Positions 51,662 to 61,082 of a DNA stretch of 64,000 nucleotides are shown here, one piece after another. The stretch's first letter is position 1, and every line of letters starts with the position of its first letter. Source of the DNA: Catellicoccus marimammalium M35/04/3 (GTDB lineage Bacteria > Bacillota > Bacilli > Lactobacillales > Catellicoccaceae); contig NZ_AMYT01000008.1 of the NCBI RefSeq assembly GCF_000313915.1, positions 42,088 to 106,087 on the forward strand. Reading direction: 5' to 3'. Made by a program: the position numbers and the translations under genes. The notes below the pieces were generated by a model. The model was not told where the DNA came from. It worked only from the letters and a program-made list of their open reading frames with translations, and ran no database searches.

Positions 51662-54041
51662 TTGGTCCTGTCGTTAAGTTCCAGTCGATTTGACCACTAT
51701 ACGATTTAGGAGAAATGTGACCATTATCCTTTGTATTTAAAGTTAAATTTCCTAATGTTAAGTCATAAAAGTTTTGTGGTTGTCTACCATCTGCCTTCAT
51801 TAATTGAATTGTCTTTCCATTCTGTAAAGTAAAGCCGCTCATAATTGTGGAGGTAACATTTTTCCCATCGTAAGGATTTAATTGACCATCATTAAATGGT
51901 TTTGGCGCGTTAGTCTTATTATCAATATTATTCATATTTTTCTTAATAGGACCACCCTTCCCAGTGATGGTAGCATCATTTAAAATGGGCGTATTCCATG
52001 TCAAGGTAGCATTAACACTCCATGGTGTTGGAGTATTCGTAAAATCACGTACTCCTAAGTGAAAGTTTTGTTGCGAACCAGAAACTAATGGAGTTGATTT
52101 ATCTTTATCATCCAATACCACATCTGTTTTTGTAGTTAAATTATCTGGTTGATAACAGAAGCCTAAATTCCCTTGTGGCATACGATTTTCTGGCCAATCT
52201 TTACTATTTGGATTTTTACTATCAATCGCATGTCCTGGAGACATTTCTGGATTCACTGGTACATATTGTGCTGTCACTTTAGCAAAAATATTTCTTAAGT
52301 ATGCTGGAGCTCCTTTAAATACCTTATCTTTTCCACTCAAACGTCCCTTTGTTTCATCTTTATAATAATTATTAAAGAAACGACTTTTATCTTCTCGTAT
52401 TGGATCTTTTTGTTCTTGAATCGTTGGATATGGTTTTACTTTTTGAATCACATCCTCAATTGATTTTTGTGGATTACTTAATTGTTGAATAGGATTCACA
52501 TTTGTTGCATAACCATTCGTAATCCCATCTAACATACAAATTTTTTCATCTTTGAAGTGAACAGATAAAGAAGTATCGAATTCTGATACATATGGCGCAT
52601 TTTTAAATAAACCTTGTCCACTTACTAAAATAAATGGCAATACACGTCCATCGCCAGCAAAATTACGACGATATGTATAGTAGCGTAGATCATCCTTACT
52701 AACTTCTTTATGAATTAAGAAACTTTGTGAGTTAGAATAGATTGCTAATGGTATATAAGGCATTCCTAAGTCATTTAAACTAAATGCCCCATTAACATTT
52801 GAGGCAAGATAACTATCTCTAGCAAATAATAATTGAGCATAAACTACTGGAGTTCCTTGACAAATATCATTTAAATTTACACGATTAGGTAAATTTGCTA
52901 ATCGAATCTCCATTAATTTACGACAAGCTTGAAACATAGAATTTAAATTTACGCTTTGGCGTTGATTAAAGTGCCAACGACTTAAATCTGCTTGTCGAAT
53001 ACTTTCACAATAACGAAACATTCCAGAAAAATCAGTAACATTCCTTACATCCAATAAAGATAAACCTGATAAATCAGTTAAGCTCTTACAATTTTGAAAC
53101 ATTGATTGTAAGGTTTCAGCTTGAGAAAGATCCCAGTGATTAATATCTACTTGACGTAAATTCTCACAACCTTGAAACATTCCTACAAATTTTCTTCCAC
53201 TACTTACATCTAATGTTGAAAGTCCTGTTAAATTAACCAACGATTTATCTTCTAGAAACATATAAGAGAAATCTGTAATTCTCCGGATGTCAATTCCAGA
53301 AAAATCAACTGAAGTTAATTTGGGCATATGAGAAAACAAATATGATCCATCATAAACTTCTCTATTTGTTCTAGGATCATATAAACGAGCACTATAAGGA
53401 CCTTGATAAATAGCTTTTTCAAAAGTTATTGACTTAATATATTTGTTTCCTTTAAAAGCATCTTTACTTAAATAACATGGTTTTAGTTGACCACTCAAAG
53501 AATTTTTATAAACTGAAGGTACACTAACATGTTCAGCTTTTGGATTTTTTAAACTTTTTAGTACTACAACTGCTTTACCGCTAATAGTCTCAAAATCCCA
53601 GTGCCAATCATCAAGAGCAAGTTTTCTTGAAGATTTTCTTAAAAGTGATCTTGATGCCTCATCTTTCACTTTTTCATCTGCTTTGTTGATTTCCTTATCT
53701 TTATTATCTCTAGAAGACTCTTCCTTTGCTGATTCTGTGATTTTATCCATCAAATCCTTTGTCGGATCTTGTAACATTGGTGTACCATCCACTTCTTCTA
53801 CCACAGAAGATTCTTCTGTTGAGTCGGTAGTTGATGTAGAGGCAATATCACGTGCATCCTTTTCTTCTGTACTACTATCTGACGTATCGTCAGAAGAAGA
53901 CTTTTTTTCCTTCTTACTTTTTGTTGTATCTATCACTTTTGCTTCTTCTTTTGTTTCTGCTGCAGAAGCAAGAGAAACGCCAGTATTCGCTAATACACTA
54001 GAGAGTAATAAAATTGAACTAATTCCAACAAATTTTTTCAT
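51651..54041 (-). CDS. WxL surface protein with BspA/DUF285-type leucine-rich repeats
   Basis: 796 residues: signal peptide (1-27), a Ser/Asp/Lys-rich low-complexity segment (about 30-135), BspA-like repeats of the DUF285 kind (about 190-400) with recurring SMFQNCKSL, FSGMFRYCES and DLSRWHF units, an uncharacterised central region, and a C-terminal WxL domain (about 640-796) with PWSVNATLTW and the terminal IDWNLTTGP. The WxL domain binds peptidoglycan non-covalently; BspA repeats often mediate adhesion. GAGGGAG precedes the ATG. Confidence 0.88.
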   Translation of the reverse strand: MKKFVGISSILLLSSVLANTGVSLASAAETKEEAKVIDTTKSKKEKKSSSDDTSDSSTEEKDARDIASTSTTDSTEESSVVEEVDGTPMLQDPTKDLMDKITESAKEESSRDNKDKEINKADEKVKDEASRSLLRKSSRKLALDDWHWDFETISGKAVVVLKSLKNPKAEHVSVPSVYKNSLSGQLKPCYLSKDAFKGNKYIKSITFEKAIYQGPYSARLYDPRTNREVYDGSYLFSHMPKLTSVDFSGIDIRRITDFSYMFLEDKSLVNLTGLSTLDVSSGRKFVGMFQGCENLRQVDINHWDLSQAETLQSMFQNCKSLTDLSGLSLLDVRNVTDFSGMFRYCESIRQADLSRWHFNQRQSVNLNSMFQACRKLMEIRLANLPNRVNLNDICQGTPVVYAQLLFARDSYLASNVNGAFSLNDLGMPYIPLAIYSNSQSFLIHKEVSKDDLRYYTYRRNFAGDGRVLPFILVSGQGLFKNAPYVSEFDTSLSVHFKDEKICMLDGITNGYATNVNPIQQLSNPQKSIEDVIQKVKPYPTIQEQKDPIREDKSRFFNNYYKDETKGRLSGKDKVFKGAPAYLRNIFAKVTAQYVPVNPEMSPGHAIDSKNPNSKDWPENRMPQGNLGFCYQPDNLTTKTDVVLDDKDKSTPLVSGSQQNFHLGVRDFTNTPTPWSVNATLTWNTPILNDATITGKGGPIKKNMNNIDNKTNAPKPFNDGQLNPYDGKNVTSTIMSGFTLQNGKTIQLMKADGRQPQNFYDLTLGNLTLNTKDNGHISPKSYSGQIDWNLTTGPNGN

Positions 54042-54056
54042 TATGTACTCCCTCCT

Positions 54057-54284
54057 CTAAGAATGTAATTGAGAATAAATTAAATAGATTTCGTAAATTG
54101 AAAGTCCAATTCCCACCACAATTAATATAATATTAATAGTATTTGGAATCAAAGAAACTTTCTTTTCTTTCTCCTCATTAATCAATAATCTTCTTTTATA
54201 GTCTCTAAAGATTAAGATGATATTAGCAATAATCAAAACAATGAATAATGCTAATTCAATAATCGGAAACATATAGTGATTCAT
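54057..54284 (-). CDS. Small two-helix membrane protein of the WxL locus
   Basis: 75 residues with two hydrophobic helices (about 7-27 and 46-67) separated by a short basic loop (RDYKRRLLINEEKEKK). Not recognised. It starts inside the preceding gene's stop (ATGA, 54281-54284) and ends 15 bases before the LRR-WxL gene, so it belongs to the operon. Confidence 0.65.
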   Translation of the reverse strand: MNHYMFPIIELALFIVLIIANIILIFRDYKRRLLINEEKEKKVSLIPNTINIILIVVGIGLSIYEIYLIYSQLHS

Positions 54285-54628
54285 GATCGCATGTTCCTCC
54301 CTTTAAAAAATTGTATTCCTGCAATGATAATTAAACTATATCCTATTAGCATCGCAATAAATTTTCCTTCCTCTGTTGTCATCGCAATATGCTTCCCCTC
54401 TGCATATTGACGATGTTCTCTTTCTAACTGTTCCATTAGCTCTTTGTCTGGATGTAAAACTTCTTTCATATGTAATGGTCGATTAAAACGTACACCCACT
54501 GTTGCAGCATGTCCTTCATTATCTACAAAAGCTTGTGCTGTTTGAATTCCGCCACATACTATCACTCCGATACAAAGTATAAGTATCCACTGTAAGATAA
54601 ATTGTTTTTGTAATTGTACCCTATTCAT
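54281..54628 (-). CDS. Small secreted/membrane protein resembling the small LPXTG protein of WxL loci, motif lost
   Basis: 115 residues: signal peptide (about 1-33, ending TAQA), a mature part of about 50 residues (ATVGVRFNRPL, HPDKELMEQLEREH), then a hydrophobic helix (about 88-107) and a basic end (FKGRNMRS). WxL clusters commonly encode a protein of this size ending in LPXTG; here the corresponding place reads AMTTEEGK, with no sortase motif, so it would be a plain membrane-anchored protein. The start ATG has TAGGAG upstream. Confidence 0.65.
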   Translation of the reverse strand: MNRVQLQKQFILQWILILCIGVIVCGGIQTAQAFVDNEGHAATVGVRFNRPLHMKEVLHPDKELMEQLEREHRQYAEGKHIAMTTEEGKFIAMLIGYSLIIIAGIQFFKGRNMRS

Positions 54629-54645
54629 AGTTGTCTCCTATGTTT

Positions 54646-54656
54646 ATACCCCTATC
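54646..54656 (-). repeat. Copy 2 of an 11-base motif, GATAGGGGTAT
   Basis: On the minus strand, 18 bases upstream of the start of the gene at 54628. An identical copy lies in the leader of the small WxL gene (56613-56623). Confidence 0.5.
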
Positions 54657-54673
54657 GACATAGCAACTTTTTA

Positions 54674-55762
54674 TTATTTATTATCTGTTGAAGTTGTTTC
54701 TACTTCTTCTGTTGTTTGTTCTTGTGCTTCTTCCAATTGTTTTGGCTTACGGAATCCTAGATAAATTGTAATGATAGTTGTAATAATTAATAAGATTAAT
54801 AAGGAATAACGTAACCATTTTGGAATAAAGACTTTAAACACTGATTTTTCATTAATTTTTTTTGCTTGATCAGCTTTAATCACAAATTTACGTTCAAAAT
54901 GCCATGTACGATTTTTATCTTTAACATCTACTACTAATAAATAAGACCCTGGTTTCATATCTTGACGACCATAGTCAAATTGGAACGGAAACATTTGATA
55001 AGGTGCGATACGCACATTATTCATTGAATTTTTCAAAATCACTTTATTATCATCTAAAGATTTCACACTACCCCAAACTTTTTTAGAAACAAATAAATAG
55101 GGTTGAGGATTTACAATATCCGCTTGAATTACTTTACGACCATAATCTAATTTTGGTCCCACATCTCCTAATTCTAAAGCAGACATTTCTGTAATATGTT
55201 GATAGTTCGTATTTGTCAGAACTAATCCTAAGCAATAACCATATTTAGCTCCCATGGAAATTCCTTGTTTTCCATTATTTGTACCTTGATGTTCATAAGC
55301 ATTAATTGCTCCAGCAATAATTCCTTTAAATTTTTCTTTTGGCATTTTAAATTTCACGGTAACGGTACGCACTTCATTTGGTCCCAAGTCAATCGTTTTT
55401 TTCTTCCAATCTACTAAGGAAGTTAACGGTGTTTTCAATAATTTATAATTCGGAATCGTTCCAGAATAATCTGTAATTCCATTACGGTTGGTATTCGCAT
55501 CTGTAATGGTTAAATCAATTTTTTTTGGTCGAGCATCATTATTGATAATTTTGATCTTCGCTTCGCCTTCTGTTCCTGGTTTTTCATATAAATAGTAGGA
55601 ATCGACGGTATCCCTTGTATTAACCTGTGCTGGATTATCTACACGTGCAATCGTGAATCCTTCTTTAGCAACATCTTCTTCTCCCGCAAAAATCATTTTT
55701 GTACTTAAAAACATAGAAAAAACCATTCCTATTAGAAGTAGGAATTTATACTTTTTTTTCAT
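54674..55762 (-). CDS. DUF916/DUF3324 WxL-interacting protein, second copy
   Basis: 362 residues: signal peptide (1-26), DUF916 (about 30-165; YYLYEKPGTEG, KIINNDARPKKIDLTITDA), DUF3324 (about 170-310; MSALELGDVGPKLDYG), a C-terminal membrane helix (about 318-338) and an acidic/threonine-rich tail. It is the partner of the small WxL protein just upstream and shares the architecture of the protein at 50.7-51.7 kb, from which it differs in the longer C-terminal tail. Confidence 0.9.
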   Translation of the reverse strand: MKKKYKFLLLIGMVFSMFLSTKMIFAGEEDVAKEGFTIARVDNPAQVNTRDTVDSYYLYEKPGTEGEAKIKIINNDARPKKIDLTITDANTNRNGITDYSGTIPNYKLLKTPLTSLVDWKKKTIDLGPNEVRTVTVKFKMPKEKFKGIIAGAINAYEHQGTNNGKQGISMGAKYGYCLGLVLTNTNYQHITEMSALELGDVGPKLDYGRKVIQADIVNPQPYLFVSKKVWGSVKSLDDNKVILKNSMNNVRIAPYQMFPFQFDYGRQDMKPGSYLLVVDVKDKNRTWHFERKFVIKADQAKKINEKSVFKVFIPKWLRYSLLILLIITTIITIYLGFRKPKQLEEAQEQTTEEVETTSTDNK

Positions 55763-55789
55763 TTTAAATACTCCTCACTTTTGTATTAC

Positions 55790-55821
55790 ATAAAAAGAAA
55801 AGAGGGAAGAATGTTCCCTCT
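55790..55821 (-). terminator. Hairpin between the small WxL gene and the DUF916 gene
   Basis: AGAGGGAA (55801-55808) and TTCCCTCT (55814-55821), followed on the minus strand by TTTTCTTTTTAT. Probably a partial terminator that lets the WxL gene be expressed in excess over the downstream genes. Confidence 0.65.
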
Positions 55822-55843
55822 CTTATGCTATTTTCATTTCGAC

Positions 55844-56563
55844 TTAATAGACTGGAGTTGCAGCCAATGTCCAAGTTACATTACCTGTATAAGTACCTTC
55901 ATGTACTTTACCAGCGTCTGCAATTTGTAATTTTGGATCTTTTAATTGTAAATCAAATGTTGAATTATACACTTCATCACCTGATAAGTTTTGTCCAGAC
56001 ATGATTACAGAATCTTGGTTATTAATTAATAAGTTTGATTGAGTTGTAACTTCAGATGTTGGTTCATATTGACCTTCACCTTTGTTAATTTGAACTTGAT
56101 TATCTGTATTTGCTAAAATTTTTGAACCTGGTAATGCTGTACCTGTCCAATCTAAACGTGCTTTTAATGTCCAACCACCTTGAGTACGAGTTTTATCTTT
56201 AACCCCTACACGAGCATCAATTGTCTTAAATTCAAAATTTTGTTCTCCAGATTCGTTTAATACTTCACCTTCGTCAAAGTTCTTTGTTTCAAAGCGATTT
56301 GGAACATAAGCAATACCAAATGGTCCTTTTGGATCTAATGGTTTGTTTCCATCTGGATTTTTATCTGGATGTTCTGGATCTGTTGGATTTGATGGATCTG
56401 GGTTTTCCCCACCATTATCAGGTAATTTAAATTTAGCATTTACAGGTGTTTTAGCTTCACTAGGATTTGGTTCATATTCAGCTGATGCAGCAAAGCTTGT
56501 AGCTGCTCCTAGCATTGAAGTTGATAATAATGCAACTGCGCCTAAAGTTTTTAATGATTTCAT
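55844..56563 (-). CDS. Small WxL domain surface protein
   Basis: 239 residues: signal peptide (1-27), a Pro/Asp/Asn-rich linker (about 46-82, repeated DPxNPTDPEHPDKNPDG-like), and a WxL domain to the end with GGWTLKARLDW (about 130-140) and YTGNVTWTLAATP (about 225-237). It is a cell-wall-bound protein held by the WxL domain. First gene of the operon, with a hairpin right after it. Confidence 0.92.
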   Translation of the reverse strand: MKSLKTLGAVALLSTSMLGAATSFAASAEYEPNPSEAKTPVNAKFKLPDNGGENPDPSNPTDPEHPDKNPDGNKPLDPKGPFGIAYVPNRFETKNFDEGEVLNESGEQNFEFKTIDARVGVKDKTRTQGGWTLKARLDWTGTALPGSKILANTDNQVQINKGEGQYEPTSEVTTQSNLLINNQDSVIMSGQNLSGDEVYNSTFDLQLKDPKLQIADAGKVHEGTYTGNVTWTLAATPVY

Positions 56564-56612
56564 GATTTATAACCCCTTTACGTTTATATTTCTATTTCTT
56601 GTTTTGAGAGTC

Positions 56613-56623
56613 ATACCCCTATC
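56613..56623 (-). repeat. Copy 1 of an 11-base motif, GATAGGGGTAT
   Basis: Located in the leader of the small WxL gene, about 50 bases before its start; identical copy at 54646-54656. Confidence 0.5.
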
Positions 56624-56641
56624 ACCCTCGCTACAATAAGA

Positions 56642-56647
56642 ATTATA
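56642..56647 (-). promoter_or_regulatory. -10 element of the WxL operon
   Basis: Minus strand TATAAT, preceded by TTTTTTGTA; the hexamer 17 bases upstream (TAGCCA) is a poor -35, so an activator or extended -10 may be needed. Predicted leader of about 70 bases. Confidence 0.45.
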
Positions 56648-56719
56648 TACAAAAAATTTTTTTATGGCTACACTTTTACACTGTCAACTTTTAAATGATT
56701 TTTTCAAATTTTCGTAAAA

Positions 56720-56756
56720 AATTGAAAACCCTTGATAAATCAAGGGTTTCAATTGT
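56720..56756 (-). terminator. Strong hairpin in the WxL-ftsK intergenic region
   Basis: AATTGAAAACCCTTGAT (56722-56738) pairs with ATCAAGGGTTTCAATT (56741-56756) with one bulged A; the minus strand then reads TTTTTT. Second of two tandem terminators behind ftsK. The rest of 56564-56897 has no coding frame. Confidence 0.65.
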
Positions 56757-56829
56757 GAATTATTCTTTAAATATCATTTTCTTTGTGTAACTTAGTGCAC
56801 AAAAGTGTCTTATCTAAATGTAACTTCAA

Positions 56830-56858
56830 AGAAAAATGAGAAAATCCCTCATTTTCTT
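56830..56858 (-). terminator. First terminator of ftsK
   Basis: AAATGAG (56834-56840) with CTCATTT (56848-56854) and a T-rich tract on the minus strand, about 45 bases after the ftsK stop. Confidence 0.6.
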
Positions 56859-56897
56859 TCAAAAACTATATTGATTTTTTCTATTCGCAAAAATTTT

Positions 56898-59186
56898 TTA
56901 CAATTCTTCGTCATTTTCCTTTGGTAAATAGACTTCTCGTGGTTTACTTCCTTGACTTGGACCAACAAAACCACGGTTTTCCATTTCTTCAATAATATTC
57001 GCTGCCGCATTATATCCAATATGTAAACGACGTTGAATTAAAGACACACTCGCTTTCTGTTCTTCCCGAATAATTTCTACTGCTTCATCGAAACGAGGAT
57101 GAACACTATTTTCTTCTGTCACTTGTGGTTCTTCAGTTGGTGTCATTGCTTCAATATATTGTGGACCTTGTTGCTCAGTAATAAAGTCAATTACGGTTTC
57201 TACTTCTTCATCAGAAATGAAAGCTCCTTGGACACGAGTCGGTTTATTTTGACCAATTGGACAATACAACATATCTCCTTTTCCAAGTAATTTTTCTGCA
57301 CCATTACTATCAAGAATCGTACGGCTATCGGTACCACTGGAAACCGCAAAGGCAATTCTTGAAGGAACATTCGCTTTAATCAATCCTGTAATAACATCTA
57401 CCGATGGACGTTGTGTTGCTAAAATCATATGAATTCCTGCGGCACGTGCTTTTTGCGCTAAACGAATAATTGAATCTTCTACTTCTTTACTTGCGACCAT
57501 CATCAAGTCTGCCAACTCATCAACAATAATGACCATATAAGGTAATGGTTCTTCTGGATGACGTTGATTATATCCTTTCATATTACGAACGCCCTCTTTA
57601 GCAAATAAATCATAACGACGTTCCATTTCTTCTACTGCCTTATGTAATGCTTGACTAGCTTTTCTTGGATCAGTTACTACTGGTGTTAATAAATGTGGAA
57701 TGCCATTATACACACTTAGCTCTACCATTTTTGGATCGATCATTAATAGTTTTACTTCATTGGGTTTCGCTTGCATTAACAAACTAATAATGATGTCATT
57801 GATACAAACAGATTTCCCGCTACCGGTTGAACCGGCAATCAATAAGTGTGGCATTTCTGCTAAATTACAACTAATAACATCACCAGAAATATCTTTTCCT
57901 AGTGGGACATTCAATAATTTATCTCGTTGAATACCACGTTCTTCAATAATTTCTCGTACGGTGACCATACGAATCGTTTGGTTCGGTACTTCAATCCCAA
58001 TTAATGATTTCCCAGGAATCGGTGCTTCAATACGCACATCTTTTGCGGCTAAAGCTAAGGCTAAGTCATCGGCTAAATTGACAATTTTACTTACTTTCAC
58101 CCCAACGGCTAGGCGAACTTCAAATTTAGTAATCGAAGGTCCCAAATGGACACTTTCGACTCGAGCATCTACCCCAAAACTTTCAAACGTCTTCATTAAG
58201 ATTTTTTTCTTCTTCTCTACAATTTTACGTTCTCCACTTTGATCAGCAGGAGCAACGTGATTTAATAGCTCAACAGACGGCAATTGATAGTCTGCATCTT
58301 CTTGGATAGAGAAGGTCATTGGTTCTGTTTCTTCTATTATATTGTCATTTTTTGTTACACTTTCTTTTTTCGTTGGTTTTGGTTCATCAAGTAATAAATC
58401 ATCTTCTAAATCTGGGAAAGAATCTTCATCATCCCAAAATTCTTCGCTTTCTTCTTCAATGGGTTCCCATTCCACTTCAGGTTCTTCTTCCCAAGTTTCT
58501 TGTTCCTCTTTTTCTAAATCTTCTTGATTTTTTTGTTTTCGTTTTTCTTCTTGTAATTTACGACGTTCTTCTTGCCAGTCGGCTTTGCGATTTTGCAAAT
58601 GTTCTCCGTAAGTAATCAAGCTCCTTCCTGCTTGATAACAAAAATCAGCAATCATCGAAAGATTTAGATGGAATAATTGAATCACCCCGCCGACAATGCA
58701 AAGCACACTAACAATGTAAGTTCCCACTTGAGCGACAAGGAAATGGACTCCTTCATATAAGAAAGCTCCAATCATCCCACCCGCTAAGTTTTGGGTAATC
58801 ATATTCATTCGAATATCATCCGTGGTTGCTTGCCATAAAATATGAATCATATGACGACGAGATTCATCATTAAAGTCTTGGGAAAAATACGTAGTCATCC
58901 AAAGTAAAATTCCAACATATAACAGTAATCCACCATATAATAAATGACGTTGTTCAAAGGTTGGTTCTTTTTGAAAGAGAACTAAATATCCTCCATATAA
59001 AACTAAAAGACTAGCTAATAAAAGATAGCTATTTCCCACTAAAAGGCGGAAAATATTTGCCATCACCATTCCTAAAAATCCGACACGAAAAATTGCGAGT
59101 AAGCCAAATAAAATAAAAAAGACTCCTGCAATCAAAAGACAACTTCTTGTATCTAATCCATGTTTTTTTCGTCTTTTCTTTGCCAT
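56898..59186 (-). CDS. ftsK: DNA translocase FtsK/SpoIIIE
   Basis: 762 residues: four membrane helices (about 15-190), a Glu/Gln-rich linker (about 195-300), the alpha/beta motor domain with Walker A GSTGSGKSVC (about 453-462) and Walker B VIIVDELADL, and a winged-helix gamma domain (about 690-755; SVSLIQRRLHIGYNAAANI) that reads KOPS-type sequences. It pumps chromosomal DNA through the division septum. The start has GGGGGGA upstream. Confidence 0.96.
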   Translation of the reverse strand: MAKKRRKKHGLDTRSCLLIAGVFFILFGLLAIFRVGFLGMVMANIFRLLVGNSYLLLASLLVLYGGYLVLFQKEPTFEQRHLLYGGLLLYVGILLWMTTYFSQDFNDESRRHMIHILWQATTDDIRMNMITQNLAGGMIGAFLYEGVHFLVAQVGTYIVSVLCIVGGVIQLFHLNLSMIADFCYQAGRSLITYGEHLQNRKADWQEERRKLQEEKRKQKNQEDLEKEEQETWEEEPEVEWEPIEEESEEFWDDEDSFPDLEDDLLLDEPKPTKKESVTKNDNIIEETEPMTFSIQEDADYQLPSVELLNHVAPADQSGERKIVEKKKKILMKTFESFGVDARVESVHLGPSITKFEVRLAVGVKVSKIVNLADDLALALAAKDVRIEAPIPGKSLIGIEVPNQTIRMVTVREIIEERGIQRDKLLNVPLGKDISGDVISCNLAEMPHLLIAGSTGSGKSVCINDIIISLLMQAKPNEVKLLMIDPKMVELSVYNGIPHLLTPVVTDPRKASQALHKAVEEMERRYDLFAKEGVRNMKGYNQRHPEEPLPYMVIIVDELADLMMVASKEVEDSIIRLAQKARAAGIHMILATQRPSVDVITGLIKANVPSRIAFAVSSGTDSRTILDSNGAEKLLGKGDMLYCPIGQNKPTRVQGAFISDEEVETVIDFITEQQGPQYIEAMTPTEEPQVTEENSVHPRFDEAVEIIREEQKASVSLIQRRLHIGYNAAANIIEEMENRGFVGPSQGSKPREVYLPKENDEEL

Positions 59187-59199
59187 ACTTTCCCCCCTA

Positions 59200-59249
59200 A
59201 AAAAATAAAAGCACTTCTAAAACGTAATTCACATTTTTAGAAGTGCTTT
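59200..59249 (-). terminator. Terminator of the tRNA gene
   Basis: AAAGCACTTCTAAAA (59208-59222) pairs with TTTTTAGAAGTGCTTT (59234-59249), loop of about 11 bases; minus strand follows with TTATTTTTTT. Confidence 0.8.
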
Positions 59250-59261
59250 GCGCTCATATGA

Positions 59262-59334
<73 letters not shown>

Positions 59335-59376
59335 GATTGACTACGTTATTTATATTATCATCGTTTTCTAATGATG

Positions 59377-60282
59377 TCAATCGATTTTTATGTTTTGTTG
59401 TTCTAAAAATTGTTGCATATCTTGTGGTAAAGGTGCTGTTATTTCAATTTCTTTCTCTGTAAATGGATGAATGAAGCGAAGAGACTGGCAATGTAGTGCT
59501 TGTCTTGGAAAATCTGCTGTTCCTCCATATAACGTATCTCCTAATAAAGGACAGCCAAGCGAAGAGAAATGAACACGAATTTGATGTGTTCTTCCGGTAT
59601 GTAATTGAACTTTCACACCAGAAACTTTTGGGTGAACAAACCAACGCTTATATTCTGTTAACGCCGTCTGTCCGCCTTCCGTACAAGTTTCTCTTTCTAC
59701 CGTAGAATTGGCTTTTCTACGAATCGAAGCTTTAATCCAATCATGTTCTTTTAACACTTGATTTTGATCTTCCACAAAAGCAATATATTGTTTTTTCAAT
59801 GTTTTTTCCCGTAAACAAACATCCATTTTAGCATGAGCAAAACTATGTTTGGCAAGTAACATCAAGCCTGAAGTATCTTTATCCAAACGAGTGACCACAT
59901 GGACTTGTTGGTTTTCATATCCTTGAGTGAAATAATAATTTTTCACTCGATTCACCATCGTTCCTTCAGGATAACGACGTACAGGAATACTGGGAACTCC
60001 TGCAGGTTTATGAATAATCAAAAAATGTTCATCTTCAAAACAAATATCTAACGGAGTAGGATCTAATGTTAAATGATCACAACTCTCCTCCCTAGGAAAA
60101 GTTAATTCCAATACATCTCCTTTTTGTAAAAGATATAAAACATTCTCTTCCTTATCATTAACCGTAATTTTGCCACCTTGAAACTTAATTCTTGCCAACA
60201 ATCCTCGAGACAAACCCAATTCTTGAACGTAATATTTAATCGCTTGTGGTGCTTCTTTTTGATATGTATATTGAAATTTCAT
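59377..60282 (-). CDS. RluA-family pseudouridine synthase (RluD-like)
   Basis: 301 residues: N-terminal S4-like domain (about 12-70), then the catalytic domain with HKPAGVPSIP, catalytic Asp in RLDKDTSGLMLL (about 134), and HTGRTHQIRVH (about 229-239). In Bacillus the equivalent gene, yjbO, follows nadK as it does here. Target probably 23S rRNA. Third gene of the relQ-nadK operon, nine bases after nadK. Confidence 0.88.
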   Translation of the reverse strand: MKFQYTYQKEAPQAIKYYVQELGLSRGLLARIKFQGGKITVNDKEENVLYLLQKGDVLELTFPREESCDHLTLDPTPLDICFEDEHFLIIHKPAGVPSIPVRRYPEGTMVNRVKNYYFTQGYENQQVHVVTRLDKDTSGLMLLAKHSFAHAKMDVCLREKTLKKQYIAFVEDQNQVLKEHDWIKASIRRKANSTVERETCTEGGQTALTEYKRWFVHPKVSGVKVQLHTGRTHQIRVHFSSLGCPLLGDTLYGGTADFPRQALHCQSLRFIHPFTEKEIEITAPLPQDMQQFLEQQNIKID

Positions 60283-60291
60283 CTTCTATCC

Positions 60292-61080
60292 CTATTCTAA
60301 AAATGCCGCCTTCACTCGTTTCCAAAATGGAGTGTGACGATATTTAGCAAATTGAATTCTTTTCTTTGATAACGTATAAGATAAAGATTGTAAATCGTTT
60401 AAAGTATACGTCTTTTGATCGATAGTTACGATATATTCTTTATCTTCTTCTAAATGAATATCCACTCGTTCGCTTCCTTGTAAAATCATTGAAGAACCTA
60501 ATGTATGAAAGACACTGTTGTTAAGAGCTGCCATTTCGGTAAGTTGAAAAACATTCATGGTTGGCTCAATCACAGCTCCTCCTAAACTTTTGTTATAGGC
60601 AGTAGAACCTGTAGGCGTAGATAATGCTAATCCATCTCCTAAAAAGCGTTCAAACCATTCTTTTTGAATGGCAATATCTGCAATCAATGTTTGGTGGATA
60701 CAACGTACCGTAGATTCATTCAAAGCAACAAAAGTACGAGGTTCATGCTTTCTACAATGAACGGTCACTTCTAATAATGGATAACTAACGGATTCTTTTT
60801 GGTCACAAAGTAAACTTTCGACTAACTCATCTAATTCATAATCACGCCAATCCGTATAAAATCCTAAATGCCCTGTATGTACCCCTGTAAAGCGTACATG
60901 ATCTAATTGGTCTTCATATTGATGAAAGGCTCCTAGGAGTGTGCCATCTCCACCAATGGTAATTACGACATCGGGATGTTCTTGATCTAAAATAAGCTCT
61001 GTTCTCGCTAATTTTTCTTGTAATTTTTTTGTACAATACAATGACTTTTCTTGGTCATTGTGGATAATCCATACCTTCAT
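60292..61080 (-). CDS. nadK: NAD kinase
   Basis: Makes NADP from NAD and ATP. 262 residues with VVITIGGDGTLLGAF (about 40-54, the GGDGT motif) and GDGLALSTPTGSTAYNKSLGG (core about 148-166, the second substrate-binding block). Follows relQ by two bases, so translation is coupled. Corresponds to Bacillus YjbN. Confidence 0.95.
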   Translation of the reverse strand: MKVWIIHNDQEKSLYCTKKLQEKLARTELILDQEHPDVVITIGGDGTLLGAFHQYEDQLDHVRFTGVHTGHLGFYTDWRDYELDELVESLLCDQKESVSYPLLEVTVHCRKHEPRTFVALNESTVRCIHQTLIADIAIQKEWFERFLGDGLALSTPTGSTAYNKSLGGAVIEPTMNVFQLTEMAALNNSVFHTLGSSMILQGSERVDIHLEEDKEYIVTIDQKTYTLNDLQSLSYTLSKKRIQFAKYRHTPFWKRVKAAFLE

Positions 61081-61082
61081 AA

